The notes below the pieces were generated by a model. It ran no database searches. It was not told the DNA's origin and worked only from the letters and a program-made list of their open reading frames with translations. From contig JAFGPO010000032.1 of the NCBI GenBank assembly GCA_016936155.1, forward strand, positions 1-54,460: a DNA stretch of 54,460 nucleotides, written 5' to 3'. Shown here piece by piece: positions 15,462-24,669 of the stretch. Source of the DNA: Caldifarciminota bacterium (GTDB lineage Bacteria; Hydrothermota; Tepidihabitantia; SM23-42). Both the position numbers and the translations under genes were made by a program. Numbering within the stretch: the first letter of the stretch is position 1; each line of letters begins with the position of its first letter.

Positions 15462-16550
15462 TTATTTAAACCGGTCCTTGAGTTTTTTCAAGACATGCGG
15501 CAGTGTTGTATACTCCATATCTGATAGGGGCAGACGCTGTGGTTCAAAAGGACCGTGACGGCGGATATAATTCGCTATTTCATTCGCCTCTTGACGTGCC
15601 AGGTCATAGCTTACATCCGCGAACATGTCCCGGGGGCCGATCAGCATGCCGTTTGCAAGCTGGAATCCCAGGGCGATAACGCGCGGTGGTCCGTCAAAGC
15701 GCGTGGGGTTGGCATCATTGACCGATACCGGCATAAAAGGACCCCAGTGCGATCCTCTCATCCAACCAGTAACCATGTACGCCATGGCAAATGGTTCCAT
15801 GACCTCGCCGACTGCGGGCAGGCCGCTCTGACAGCGTACGATCATGACCGGATCGTCTTTGCCAACATACCGTCCCGCCATGAGATTGACGCGTTGGGTT
15901 GAGGTCGAGGCGGCAATAAGGCCGTCCTTTTTAAAGACATTCTTAATAATGTAATGTTCGGATGCTCCGATGAGACAGAGGAGATCATAGATGTCCTCGG
16001 GGGAGTTCATGCGCACTGTCTTGTTCTCGAAGATATCGAGAACATCGAATATGAACCCGTCATGCATTGAGGGATCGATAACAAGGCCGATCGTGTTGAA
16101 AGGATCAGCGAACATTTTATACAGCGGCATGTTCCATGCCCCGGGCGATGTTTTGTCCGCGGCAAAAATAATGACCGGTTCGCTCTTGCGTTCTTCTAAT
16201 TCCATTTCTGAGCACCCTGGTCCAAGGCCTTTGACGTTACCTGAGAATGCATCGGACAAGAGGTCCTGACCGGCTCCATACAGTTTGAGTTCCTTCGCGA
16301 TATTCGTGCCTTCAATAAAAATATCCCATGCCATTTTGTGTATTTCGCCATTATCATACCCGTGGCGATGGGTGATGATAAGATCCAGGTCGTCACCGCA
16401 ATGGGTAACATGGAAATCTACGATCAGGCCTTTCTTTTTATGCTCATCGAGCATTTGATTGGCTTTTGCGACCAGGTTAGGATGCATGCTCGAGTGCCCC
16501 ACATACCCTCCGACATCCGCCTTAATTACGCTAATGGTGATCTTATCCAT
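15462..16550 (-). CDS. Bifunctional fructose-1,6-bisphosphate aldolase/phosphatase
   Basis: A 362-residue gluconeogenic enzyme (FBPase class V) that condenses triose phosphates into fructose-1,6-bisphosphate and then removes the C1 phosphate. The N-terminus ISVIKADVGGYVGHSSMHP carries metal-binding Asp12 and His19. GAGQDLLSDAFSGNVKGLGP, then KTSPGAWNMPLYKMFADPFN and GRYVGKDDPVMIVR (Tyr and Schiff-base Lys) match the archaeal enzymes nearly block for block. The family is common in archaea and deep-branching or thermophilic bacteria. ATG 16550 has GGAGGA 5 bases upstream; the longer frame to 16670 is rejected. The promoter at 16581-16609 lies just upstream. Confidence 0.95.
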   Translation of the reverse strand: MDKITISVIKADVGGYVGHSSMHPNLVAKANQMLDEHKKKGLIVDFHVTHCGDDLDLIITHRHGYDNGEIHKMAWDIFIEGTNIAKELKLYGAGQDLLSDAFSGNVKGLGPGCSEMELEERKSEPVIIFAADKTSPGAWNMPLYKMFADPFNTIGLVIDPSMHDGFIFDVLDIFENKTVRMNSPEDIYDLLCLIGASEHYIIKNVFKKDGLIAASTSTQRVNLMAGRYVGKDDPVMIVRCQSGLPAVGEVMEPFAMAYMVTGWMRGSHWGPFMPVSVNDANPTRFDGPPRVIALGFQLANGMLIGPRDMFADVSYDLARQEANEIANYIRRHGPFEPQRLPLSDMEYTTLPHVLKKLKDRFK

Positions 16551-16580
16551 TGATTCCTCCTTGTGTTGGTTGCACGGGCT

Positions 16581-16609
16581 ATTATATCTGATTTTCATAT
16601 AAATGTCAA
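16581..16609 (-). promoter_or_regulatory. Promoter of the FBP aldolase/phosphatase-porV unit
   Basis: On the minus strand TTGACA (16604-16609), a 17-base spacer, and TATAAT (16581-16586). A leader of about 25 bases follows, with an AAGGAGG ribosome-binding site. The divergent promoter of the Lon-like gene lies about 50 bases away. Confidence 0.8.
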
Positions 16610-16660
16610 TTGTGACAAAATGCGAAGGCGCAGCGTGATGTGTAAGGCGCTGTGCTCGGG

Positions 16661-16688
16661 TTGACACCATACATTATTTCACTATAAT
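16661..16688 (+). promoter_or_regulatory. Promoter of the Lon-like protease gene (leadered)
   Basis: TTGACA at 16661-16666, a 16-base spacer, and TATAAT at 16683-16688. Transcription should start near 16695; the leader of about 38 bases contains AAGGAGG at 16722-16728, four bases before the ATG at 16733. Confidence 0.82.
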
Positions 16689-16732
16689 TAATTTCATTCA
16701 TGACAGGATCAGAGTGTTATTAAGGAGGCATT

Positions 16733-19117
16733 ATGAAAAAATTCCGAAAATTGAAGCCATCTGAACTGCGGTGGCAATGTGATCCAAAAATTTTGAAATT
16801 CAAGACAGTTAATGATCTTAAGACCTGCGAAGGGATCATCGGTCAGCCGCGCGCCATGGACGCGATTAAACTGGGCCTCAATGTCAAATACCCCGGCTAT
16901 AATCTCTTCATCACGGGACCGGTCGGCACGGGACGTACGACCGCGATCACAAAACTACTCGGTGAGATTGATGTGAAAAAGGATAAACTTGCTGATCTCA
17001 TTTATGTGAACAATTTTAAGAATAATGATATGCCTCACCTCATCATGCTCAATGCCGGCGATGGTCGGCGTTTGCGAAAAGCGATGCGGAATCTGGTCGA
17101 GGATTTGAAAACGCACATATCAGACGTTTTCAGCAGTGAGGACTACCAAAAGCGCCGCCAGGGTATTGTGAGTAAGTATGAAGAGGAGAACCGTCAACTC
17201 CTGCAGGAGTTCGAGAAACGGATCGAAGAACATGGATTTAAAGTCGTACAGATCCAGGCTGGCCCATTCACACGTCCGGCGATCTTCCCGCTTATTGACG
17301 GCAAACCGAAGAAACCAGAGGAGATCGACACGCTGCTCAAAGAGGGCAAAATCAACGAAGAAAGATACAAAGAGATCAAAGATAGTATCAAACAGTTCGA
17401 ATCCGACCTTGCATCAATCTACACGCGGGTAAAAGAAATACAGGAGAAAGCCAATGATGAGATCGGTTCCTTGAATGAGATGATGGTCAAGCCGGTCGTT
17501 GCACACTATATACAGGATATGCATAAAAAATTCAATTATAAAAAATTGCATGAATATTTCGCCGAGGTGGTCGATTCGATCATGCAGGATCTTGAACGGT
17601 TCCTGAAAAAAGAGAACAAGGACGACGAATTCCGGGAATACCAGGTTAATGTGCTTGTCGATAATTCCGATACGGAAAAGCGCCCGATCATCTTCGAGAC
17701 GACACCGTCCTACAAGAATCTCTTCGGTACGATCGAGCGGTACGTGGCTGCCCCGGGTATGTATGTGAGCGATTTTTTGAATATCAAGGCAGGCTCCCTG
17801 CTGCGCGCGAACGGCGGTTATCTTGTGATCAATGCCTTTGACGCACTGATCGAACCAGGTGTGTGGCAGACTTTGAAGCGTACGCTGCGCAACGGTATCG
17901 TCGATATCCAGGCATTCGATCCGTTCTACATTCTTGCCAGCTCCGCGCTCAAACCAGAGCCGATTGCGATCAATATAAAGGTTGTGATGATCGGCGCCCA
18001 ATGGCTTTACTACTTATTGTATTACCGGGATGAGGACTTCAAGAAGATATTCAAGGTCAAAGCGGATTTCGACACGGTCATGGACAAGTCGCACGAGAAC
18101 ATCAATGAATACGCTTCCTTTGTAAAGTCCATATGCCACAGCGAGCAATTACTGCCCTTCTCGAAACAGGCGATCGCTGATATCATCGAGTACGGCGTGC
18201 GCATAGCCGGGCGTCAGGATAAACTTTCAACGCGGTTCCACGTGATCGCGGACATCATACGGGAAGCCGATTACTGGGCGCGTCAGGGCAGGAAGAAGAC
18301 CGTTGGCGTGGTCGAGATCGAGAAGGCGATCGAAGGATGGCGCCGGCGTGTCAATATGCTCGAGGACAAGATCCAGGAAATGATCGACAAGGATATCCTC
18401 ATGATCCAGACCACGGGCAGCGCAGTGGGACAGCTAAACGGCCTGTCCGTGTACCAGGTTGGCGGTTACAGTTTCGGACGTCCCACCAAGATCACGGCAA
18501 AGACCTGGGTCGGACGGGCTGGTATAATCAATATCGAACGCGAGGCGAACCTCGGGGGCAAGACTTATAACAAAGGCGTGTTGATTCTCAACGGGTTCCT
18601 GAAATCGCGCTACGGTCAGGAGCGTCCGATGGCGATGGATGCAACGCTCGGATTCGAACAGTCGTACAGTGATGTCGACGGTGATTCGGCATCGAGCGCG
18701 GAGGTCTATGCGCTTCTTTCTTCACTTGCTGACGTTCCGCTTGATCAGGAACTGGCCGTGACCGGATCGGTCAACCAAAACGGCGAGGTCCAACCGATCG
18801 GCGGCGTGAATCAAAAGATCGAAGGATTCTATGATGTGTGTAAGTCCCGGGGATTCACCGGAAAACAAGGAGTCATGATCCCGGAAAGCAATGTCCATGA
18901 CCTGATGCTCAGACAGGATATCATCGAGACGGTCAAGAAGAAAAAATTCCATATCTTCGCGGTCGCAACGATCGATCAGGGTATCGAACTTCTCACCGGG
19001 ATCAAAGCCGGGAAAAAGACAAAAAGTGGATTTGAAAAGGATAGTATCAATGATCGTGTGGACAAAAAACTACAGGATTTTGCGCAAAAAATGAAGGGAT
19101 TTGCCAAGAATAAGTAG
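16733..19117 (+). CDS. Lon-family ATP-dependent protease (AAA_32/COG1067 type)
   Basis: A 794-residue cytoplasmic protease of the Lon-related group with an insertion-rich AAA domain. The P-loop is GPVGTGRT at residues 62-69; Arg in place of Lys is usual in this group. A coiled-coil insertion (about 130-260) is followed by the rest of the AAA module (LRANGGYLVINAFDALIEPGVW). The C-terminal S16 protease domain has catalytic Ser in GDSASSAEVYALL (about residue 650) and Lys in GGVNQKIEGF (about 693). It would degrade misfolded or regulatory proteins. It is transcribed alone from a strong promoter with a strong ribosome-binding site. A second, canonical Lon lies at 47690. Confidence 0.93.
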   Translation: MKKFRKLKPSELRWQCDPKILKFKTVNDLKTCEGIIGQPRAMDAIKLGLNVKYPGYNLFITGPVGTGRTTAITKLLGEIDVKKDKLADLIYVNNFKNNDMPHLIMLNAGDGRRLRKAMRNLVEDLKTHISDVFSSEDYQKRRQGIVSKYEEENRQLLQEFEKRIEEHGFKVVQIQAGPFTRPAIFPLIDGKPKKPEEIDTLLKEGKINEERYKEIKDSIKQFESDLASIYTRVKEIQEKANDEIGSLNEMMVKPVVAHYIQDMHKKFNYKKLHEYFAEVVDSIMQDLERFLKKENKDDEFREYQVNVLVDNSDTEKRPIIFETTPSYKNLFGTIERYVAAPGMYVSDFLNIKAGSLLRANGGYLVINAFDALIEPGVWQTLKRTLRNGIVDIQAFDPFYILASSALKPEPIAINIKVVMIGAQWLYYLLYYRDEDFKKIFKVKADFDTVMDKSHENINEYASFVKSICHSEQLLPFSKQAIADIIEYGVRIAGRQDKLSTRFHVIADIIREADYWARQGRKKTVGVVEIEKAIEGWRRRVNMLEDKIQEMIDKDILMIQTTGSAVGQLNGLSVYQVGGYSFGRPTKITAKTWVGRAGIINIEREANLGGKTYNKGVLILNGFLKSRYGQERPMAMDATLGFEQSYSDVDGDSASSAEVYALLSSLADVPLDQELAVTGSVNQNGEVQPIGGVNQKIEGFYDVCKSRGFTGKQGVMIPESNVHDLMLRQDIIETVKKKKFHIFAVATIDQGIELLTGIKAGKKTKSGFEKDSINDRVDKKLQDFAQKMKGFAKNK

Positions 19118-19133
19118 CGTTTTAAACACTGTC

Positions 19134-21572
19134 CTACACAACGATATTGAGTAGTTTATTTGGCACGTAGATCGTCTTTTTAATGGGAGTATCCTGCAGG
19201 TGACGCTGGATCCTGCTGTCTTCCAGAGCAAGTTGTTTTACCCTTTGTTCAGTGATCTCTCCGGACAATTCAAGATGCGACCGCACTTTGCCGTTGATCT
19301 GAATAACGATGGTCGTGATCAGATCCTGGAGCATCCGGGAGCTGTAGGTTGGCCACGGGCGGGAAAACAGGCTGCCTTTTTGTCCGATGAGCGACCAGAG
19401 TTCATCAGCGATGTGGGGGGCAAAGGGCGAGAGGAGATCGATCAAAACCGCTATTCCGTATCCAAAGACGGTTCCCTGCATAGTACACGCGTAAAGATCG
19501 TTCAGGAGCTCCCAGAGCGCAGCGATCGCGGTGTTGAACTTGAACGAGTCACAGTCATTGGTCACCTTTGCGATCGTTTGGTGGATCTTCCTCATGAGAG
19601 GTTCTTCTTCTGGCGCGCAGGCAGAGGGCATTTTTACGATCACCCTGGCGCAATTATCAATAACGAGCCGGTATATCCGGTTCAGAAAACGCTCGGATCC
19701 GGTCACGCCCTCATCGGTCCATTCACTTTCACGCTCCGGTGGTGCTGCGGACACAACCGTGAGTCTTGCAACATCCGCGCCATGATCATCGATGAATTGA
19801 CGCACGGGTACGAGATTACCTTTTGAGGAAGACATCTTTACGCCGTCCTTCATGAGCATCCCGAGGTTGAAAAGGTTTTTCGCAGGCTCCTCAACCGACA
19901 CGAAACCGGCATCGAAAAGTACTTTCGTAAAGAATCGGAAATATATGAGGTGACCGGTTGCGTGCTCGCTCGAACCGCCTATGTACTGGTCGATCGGAAG
20001 CCATTGATCAGCCTTTTCTTTCCGGCAGAATGCACCGTCGTTGTGCGGGTCGAGGTAACGCAGAAAATACCACGACGAGCAGACAAAGGTGTCCATGGTG
20101 TCCGGATCGCGTTGTGCTGCGCCACCGCATTCGGGACATGTCGTATTGATGAAACTCTCAACCCCAGCAAGGGGTGATTTCCCCCTGGGCATATAATCAT
20201 GGATGTCCTTGGGGAGCAGAACTGGAAGGTCCTTTATCAATACCGGGACCATACCGCATTTATTGCAGTGGATGATCGGGATCGGTGCTCCCCAGTAACG
20301 CTGGCGCGATATAAGCCAGTCTTTTAAGCGATAATTCACGCTTGGCCCGCCAATGCCACGCTCCGCGCAGTGGTCGGTAACTGCCTGAATGCCTTTTTCA
20401 GAGCCCAGACCGTTGAACTCCCCGGAGTTCGCCATAATGCCTGGATCTTCGTACGCGTGGTCCATGGTCGTTGCATCCAGGGTGGTATCACATGGTTGTA
20501 TGACAACGCGTATCGGCAAACTATATTTTTTCGCAAATTGAAAATCCCGTTCATCGTGCGCCGGCACTCCCATGACCACACCGCTGCCGTACTCAAGGAG
20601 GACGTAGTCGGCGACATAAATCGGGATCTTTTCTTTATTGATCGGATTGACCGCATACGCACCGGTGAACACGCCGTCCTTTTCCTTCTCCGCGCGCTCG
20701 ATCGCGGTCCGGAGGGTTGCTGCCCTGACATACGATCGGACCGCTTCCCTGTTCACATTATCCCGGATCAATTCTTCGATGGCCGCGTGTTCGGGCGCGA
20801 TGGAGATAAAGGTTACGCCGTATATCGTATCCGGCCGGGTCGTAAATACGTCGAAGGATATGGCCCGATCCACGACCTGGAATGCGATCGTGCACCCTTC
20901 GCTTCGTCCGATCCAACCCCGCTGGATTGTTTTAATATTTTCCTGCCAGCCTTCCAGCGTATCGAGACCATCCAGCAAGCGGTCCGCGTAATCAGTGATC
21001 TTGAAGAACCACTGGTTCAGCTTACGCTTTGATACCGGGGTTTCGCAGCGATAGCACCGTTCCTCGCTCACCTGTTCGTTCGCAAGCACGGTCTGACAGC
21101 TCGGACACCAGTTCACATATGCTTCTTTCTTATATGCGAGCCCTCGTTCGTAGAGCAGCAAGAACATCCACTGTGTCCATTTGTAGTAGTCAGGGAGACA
21201 TGTGTTGATCTCTCTGTCCCAGTCATAGCTGATCCCGAGCAATTGGAATGATTCCTTGGAGATTGCGATATTCTGAAGGGTGGACATTTCTGGATGGATA
21301 CCCAGTTTAATCGCGCGGTTTTCAGCCGGAAGACCGAATGCGTCCCACCCGAACGGATGCAGCACGTCATAGCCGGATCTCCGCTGGAACCGGGCATAGA
21401 CATCCCCGATAACGTAATTCTTACAGTGTCCAAGATGGAGATCCCCGGACGGGTAGGCGAACATCTCGAGCGTATAGAATTTTTTCTTTGGTGAAGCCGC
21501 AGTTTTAAAAAGACCGTTTTTTTGCCAGTGCTCCTGCCATTTTTTTTCGATCGCTCGATGATCGTATATCAT
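19134..21572 (-). CDS. leuS: Leucine--tRNA ligase
   Basis: An 812-residue class I aminoacyl-tRNA synthetase that charges tRNA-Leu. The HIGH-type motif is HLGH at 46-49 within YPSGDLHLGHCKNYVIGDVY. The editing (CP1) domain follows (TTRPDTIYGVTFISIAPEH, GVPAHDERDFQFA), and KMSSSKGN carries the second ATP-binding signature. Zinc-type Cys pairs (CPSC, CNKC, CPEC) are present. The length is typical of bacterial LeuRS. ATG 21572 lies 33 bases after the zinc-ribbon gene, so it is probably the last gene of the holA operon. No ribosome-binding site is obvious. Confidence 0.97.
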   Translation of the reverse strand: MIYDHRAIEKKWQEHWQKNGLFKTAASPKKKFYTLEMFAYPSGDLHLGHCKNYVIGDVYARFQRRSGYDVLHPFGWDAFGLPAENRAIKLGIHPEMSTLQNIAISKESFQLLGISYDWDREINTCLPDYYKWTQWMFLLLYERGLAYKKEAYVNWCPSCQTVLANEQVSEERCYRCETPVSKRKLNQWFFKITDYADRLLDGLDTLEGWQENIKTIQRGWIGRSEGCTIAFQVVDRAISFDVFTTRPDTIYGVTFISIAPEHAAIEELIRDNVNREAVRSYVRAATLRTAIERAEKEKDGVFTGAYAVNPINKEKIPIYVADYVLLEYGSGVVMGVPAHDERDFQFAKKYSLPIRVVIQPCDTTLDATTMDHAYEDPGIMANSGEFNGLGSEKGIQAVTDHCAERGIGGPSVNYRLKDWLISRQRYWGAPIPIIHCNKCGMVPVLIKDLPVLLPKDIHDYMPRGKSPLAGVESFINTTCPECGGAAQRDPDTMDTFVCSSWYFLRYLDPHNDGAFCRKEKADQWLPIDQYIGGSSEHATGHLIYFRFFTKVLFDAGFVSVEEPAKNLFNLGMLMKDGVKMSSSKGNLVPVRQFIDDHGADVARLTVVSAAPPERESEWTDEGVTGSERFLNRIYRLVIDNCARVIVKMPSACAPEEEPLMRKIHQTIAKVTNDCDSFKFNTAIAALWELLNDLYACTMQGTVFGYGIAVLIDLLSPFAPHIADELWSLIGQKGSLFSRPWPTYSSRMLQDLITTIVIQINGKVRSHLELSGEITEQRVKQLALEDSRIQRHLQDTPIKKTIYVPNKLLNIVV

Positions 21573-21605
21573 GGTAGTATAAAAGGTCTGAGGGCTGCCG
21601 TGTGT

Positions 21606-22433
21606 CTATGATATTGGCGAGTCAAGGATCTCCGCGCCGCACTTTTCGCAGTACCACGAGTCTGGAGTATTCAGATGCCCGCACTTAGGGCAGGCAATGC
21701 TTTTGTCTTTTTCCGTGCTCGGGGCAGGTGCGGCTTCTTTTGGAGCTTCTTCGCTCGGTGCTTCTTCAGACGGTTCTTCAGGTGCCTGTGCGATCGCTTC
21801 TTCCTCGACGATCAGTTCCTCGAGTTTCGTGTCCTCGTCCGGCAGTTTTTCCTCGAGGATATGTTCCTCTATTTGTATGCTGTCAGTAGCCTCTTCAGGC
21901 GCCGCTTCTTTTATCGGTTCCAGTGCTGCGTCCACGATGTCCTCGGCCGGTTCCTCAGATGCAGGTTCAGGGGCCAGTGCAGGAACGGGTTCAGGTTCAG
22001 GAGCCAGCGAAGTATCGGCGACATTGATGAAATTTCCGAGCCACGACTTCCGGTCGTTCAGTGATTTCATGCTATCTTTCACTGCCTTGAGTTTCGATTC
22101 ATGTTCTTGTTTTATCGTGTTATAGTCTTCTTCCGAGTACTCGCCGATCGTATAACGAAGTTCTATTTCTTCCAGATGCATGTTGAGCTGTTTTTCCGAT
22201 TCAACGGCTGTTTGTTCTTCTTGATTGATTTCGGTAAGCTGCTCCTTGATGAGGTCGATGTGTTCAGACATTTTGCCGTCGAGTGCTTTTAGCTTGTCTT
22301 CATATTCGGTTCTGACCTTTTCATACACTTCGGTACTGACCGTATGCTTCTTATCTTCGATCTTCTTAAGTTTCGTGACAATATCGCCACGCTGAACTTC
22401 GATATCCTTCAACTCTTGTAATCTATCATCCAT
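21606..22433 (-). CDS. Coiled-coil protein with C-terminal zinc ribbon
   Basis: A 275-residue cytoplasmic protein of no named family. Residues 1-130 are a long charged coiled coil (repeated KLKKIEDKK, EYEDKLKALDGKM and EHESKLKAVKDSM). Then comes a short tryptophan-containing segment (KSWLGNFINV) and an acidic Pro/Glu/Ala-rich linker. The last 35 residues form a zinc ribbon (CPKCGHLNTPDSWYCEKCG). Similar coiled-coil plus zinc-ribbon proteins are common and uncharacterised. The start at 22433 has AAGGAG 7 bases upstream and overlaps the end of holA by 8 bases, so I prefer it to the longer frame from 22463. Its place between holA and leuS suggests an operon role but no specific function. Confidence 0.7.
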   Translation of the reverse strand: MDDRLQELKDIEVQRGDIVTKLKKIEDKKHTVSTEVYEKVRTEYEDKLKALDGKMSEHIDLIKEQLTEINQEEQTAVESEKQLNMHLEEIELRYTIGEYSEEDYNTIKQEHESKLKAVKDSMKSLNDRKSWLGNFINVADTSLAPEPEPVPALAPEPASEEPAEDIVDAALEPIKEAAPEEATDSIQIEEHILEEKLPDEDTKLEELIVEEEAIAQAPEEPSEEAPSEEAPKEAAPAPSTEKDKSIACPKCGHLNTPDSWYCEKCGAEILDSPIS

Positions 22434-23364
22434 ATACTGCTCCTTTCCTGAAAACTCGGGCATTTCTTAGGAAAAAGAGTTCCAATCTTGCGGTTGAGAA
22501 CTGAGAACCGATCTTGACGCTCCGATCCAGGTCAGCGACTTCATCGAGTATCGTGCGCAGGATTCTGGCGGTGCGCAGCACAGAGTATGCCTGCTGTGCT
22601 TGGTTCATGATCCCCCAGGCAAGTGCACCTACGATCTCTGTATAGTCACGCAGGTAGGGCTGTAGTTCATTAAATAGCACGATCGTTCGTGTTTTACCTT
22701 TTAGGAATCCGTCGATCATCTGGTAAACATTATAATCACACAACCCTTTTGCCAGATCCTGAATGTGTTCATGGCTTATACTGGAGGTTTCGGCAAGATA
22801 GTTCTCGATCTTTTCAAATTCATTTTTAAGACCGGTGATGTCATTGATGAATTGATCTTCCAGGTATCGCATCATCGCGGTGGAGAGGGGCAGTTTGTCC
22901 TTTTTTACCTTCGCAGCGATCCAGTTGCGCACTTGGTGTTTATCTGTCCGGTACGTGACACATTGGGCATTCAAGAACAATTCTTGCAATTTTTTTTCCG
23001 TTGATTTGGTCTTTCGGTCGTCTTTTGACAGGACGTACGTCATGACCAGGCAATTTTTAGTCCCGGTCCGATTTATTACTTTAGCAAATTCAACGAGGTC
23101 CTTTTGATTGAGCTCCTCCAGGTTCTTGGCTAGGACAAATCTTCGTGGGGATGCGAACGCCATGCTGTATAGTTTCGAGAGGACGTCGTCGAGCGGGGTT
23201 TCGGGTAAAGAGAAGGTGTCATGATCGAATGATCTGTCGATATGCAATTGGTCTTCGATCGTCTGGATCGTTCGTTCCATGATCAGCGGTTCAGAGCCAA
23301 GCAGGAGGTATTGGGAACGTATGTCCCCATTTTTTACACTTTCGCGTACATCGCTATCATCCAT
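22426..23364 (-). CDS. holA: DNA polymerase III subunit delta
   Basis: A 312-residue clamp-loader delta subunit, which opens the beta sliding clamp. The N-terminal AAA-like domain reads YLLLGSEPLIMERTIQTIED, with ASPRRFVLAKNLEELNQKDL and NRTGTKNCLVMTY. The C-terminal collar has the family pattern FINDITGLKNEFEKIENYL and NVYQMIDGFLKGKTRTIV. The leaderless promoter ends 5 bases before ATG 23364, which excludes the longer frame from 23397 because its start lies within the promoter. It is the first gene of holA-zinc ribbon-leuS, an association between holA and leuS seen in many bacteria. Confidence 0.88.
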   Translation of the reverse strand: MDDSDVRESVKNGDIRSQYLLLGSEPLIMERTIQTIEDQLHIDRSFDHDTFSLPETPLDDVLSKLYSMAFASPRRFVLAKNLEELNQKDLVEFAKVINRTGTKNCLVMTYVLSKDDRKTKSTEKKLQELFLNAQCVTYRTDKHQVRNWIAAKVKKDKLPLSTAMMRYLEDQFINDITGLKNEFEKIENYLAETSSISHEHIQDLAKGLCDYNVYQMIDGFLKGKTRTIVLFNELQPYLRDYTEIVGALAWGIMNQAQQAYSVLRTARILRTILDEVADLDRSVKIGSQFSTARLELFFLRNARVFRKGAVYG

Positions 23365-23369
23365 ATGGT

Positions 23370-23397
23370 ATTGTACATATAATGCAAAAACTGTCAA
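23370..23397 (-). promoter_or_regulatory. Leaderless promoter of the holA operon
   Basis: On the minus strand TTGACA (23392-23397), a 16-base spacer, TACAAT (23370-23375), five bases, then ATG 23364. Confidence 0.78.
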
Positions 23398-23472
23398 GAG
23401 AAGACCCCGGGATTTCCGTGAAAAATCAAACTGTATATACGGTCTCTACTGAAGTACTATGCTGCACTCCGG

Positions 23473-24642
23473 TCATTGCCATACACCGCTGATCCGGGTA
23501 CTGCAAAACGAACAGTTATTTTCTTTGATCGCGACCCTGGAGATAGTGTAGCCTTTCCGTTCGATGATCTTCTTGCCGCAATGGGGACAGAATGTGTTTT
23601 CCTCATCAACGTCCGGAACATTGCCGATATAGGTATACAGGAGTCCGGCAGCACGAGCGATCGCAGCCGCGTTCTTAAGGGTCGATACCGGCGTTGGCGG
23701 GAGATTCTGGATCTTGTACTGGGGATAGAACCGGGAAAAATGTACCGGCGTGTCCGGTCCCAGTTCTCGGTTGATCCATTGACACAGATCCTTGATCATG
23801 TCTGCACTGTCGTTTCTGGTCGGGATGATCAAATTCGTGATCTCGAGCCAGACGCCGTGTTCTTTCAGATTTTTAAGCGTTTCAAGGACAGGCGACAGTG
23901 TTCCCCCGGTGATCGATGCATAGAAGTCGTCGCTCATTGCCTTGAGATCAACGTTCGCGCCGTCCAGGTAGGGTGCCAGTTCCCTGAGCGGTTCCGGGTT
24001 GATGTAGCCGTTCGAATGGTAGACATTCCGGATGCCGAGCGCTCGAGCTTTTTTAGCCGTTGCCAGCATATACTCGAAGAATACGGTTGGTTCCGTATAG
24101 GTGTAGGCGATCGTCGGTGTTGCGTTGTGCTGCGCCAGCTGGGCGATCGCGGCAGGGGTGAGATGGTAGTTATACGTTTCATCGGGCTGCGCCTGTGATA
24201 TATCCCAGTTCTGACAGTTCTTGCACGTGAAGTTACATCCCGCAGTAGCGAGTGAAAGTACGGTGGTGCCCGGAAGGAAGTGATAGAGAGGTTTTTTCTC
24301 GATCGGATCGATATGGATTGCGCAGGGATTCGCATATGCCAGAGTGTAGTACGTGCCGTCACGGTTCTCACGGACCCGGCAGAAGCCGCGCCCACTTTTT
24401 GGGACCGTGCAGAAGCGCGGGCACAGCGAACATCGCACCTTCTGTTCTGGCAGTTGTTCATAGTACAGTGCTTCAACCGGTTGGGTGAACCCGATGCTGC
24501 CCTCTTGCGCATGCGCGGTCTGGAGCAGGTGGGGGATGACCGCACTGCTCAACGTGAGAATGCCGCAGGTCTTCAGGAAATCACGGCGTGAAATAACCCG
24601 TTCGAAGAAAAGGTCCATGCTATGGTTTTGACGCGGCGCCAT
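23473..24642 (-). CDS. amrS: AmmeMemoRadiSam-type radical SAM enzyme with Tat signal
   Basis: A 389-residue radical SAM protein close to the AmrS group. The radical cluster is Cys136-x3-Cys140-x2-Cys143 (CNFTCKNC), preceded by a Cys-rich N-terminal motif (CSLCPRFC at 71-78) and followed by a C-terminal zinc ribbon (CPHCGKKI ... CSFC). Residues 18-24 are SRRDFLK, followed by a hydrophobic stretch and an AHA site near 43-45. This is a good twin-arginine signal, so the folded Fe-S enzyme should be exported. The Memo and AMMECR1 partners are absent from the window. It follows the PPC gene by 27 bases. ATG 24618 is a possible alternative start that keeps the Tat motif. The chemical product is unknown. 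Confidence 0.85.
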   Translation of the reverse strand: MAPRQNHSMDLFFERVISRRDFLKTCGILTLSSAVIPHLLQTAHAQEGSIGFTQPVEALYYEQLPEQKVRCSLCPRFCTVPKSGRGFCRVRENRDGTYYTLAYANPCAIHIDPIEKKPLYHFLPGTTVLSLATAGCNFTCKNCQNWDISQAQPDETYNYHLTPAAIAQLAQHNATPTIAYTYTEPTVFFEYMLATAKKARALGIRNVYHSNGYINPEPLRELAPYLDGANVDLKAMSDDFYASITGGTLSPVLETLKNLKEHGVWLEITNLIIPTRNDSADMIKDLCQWINRELGPDTPVHFSRFYPQYKIQNLPPTPVSTLKNAAAIARAAGLLYTYIGNVPDVDEENTFCPHCGKKIIERKGYTISRVAIKENNCSFCSTRISGVWQ

Positions 24643-24669
24643 GCAACAGGTTTACTCCGGGTGCGTTGA

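Noticed and set aside
16611..16627. TGTGACAAAATGCGAAG as another enhancer palindrome of the giant activator
   Set aside because: Only the left half matches TGCGACA; the right half does not form the inverted repeat, and there is no -24/-12 promoter nearby.
21675..22125. Plus-strand open frames opposite the acidic linker of the zinc-ribbon gene, Ser/Ala- or Phe/Arg-rich
   Set aside because: They are antisense shadows of a repetitive Glu/Pro/Ala-rich coding stretch, with no ribosome-binding site or family resemblance.
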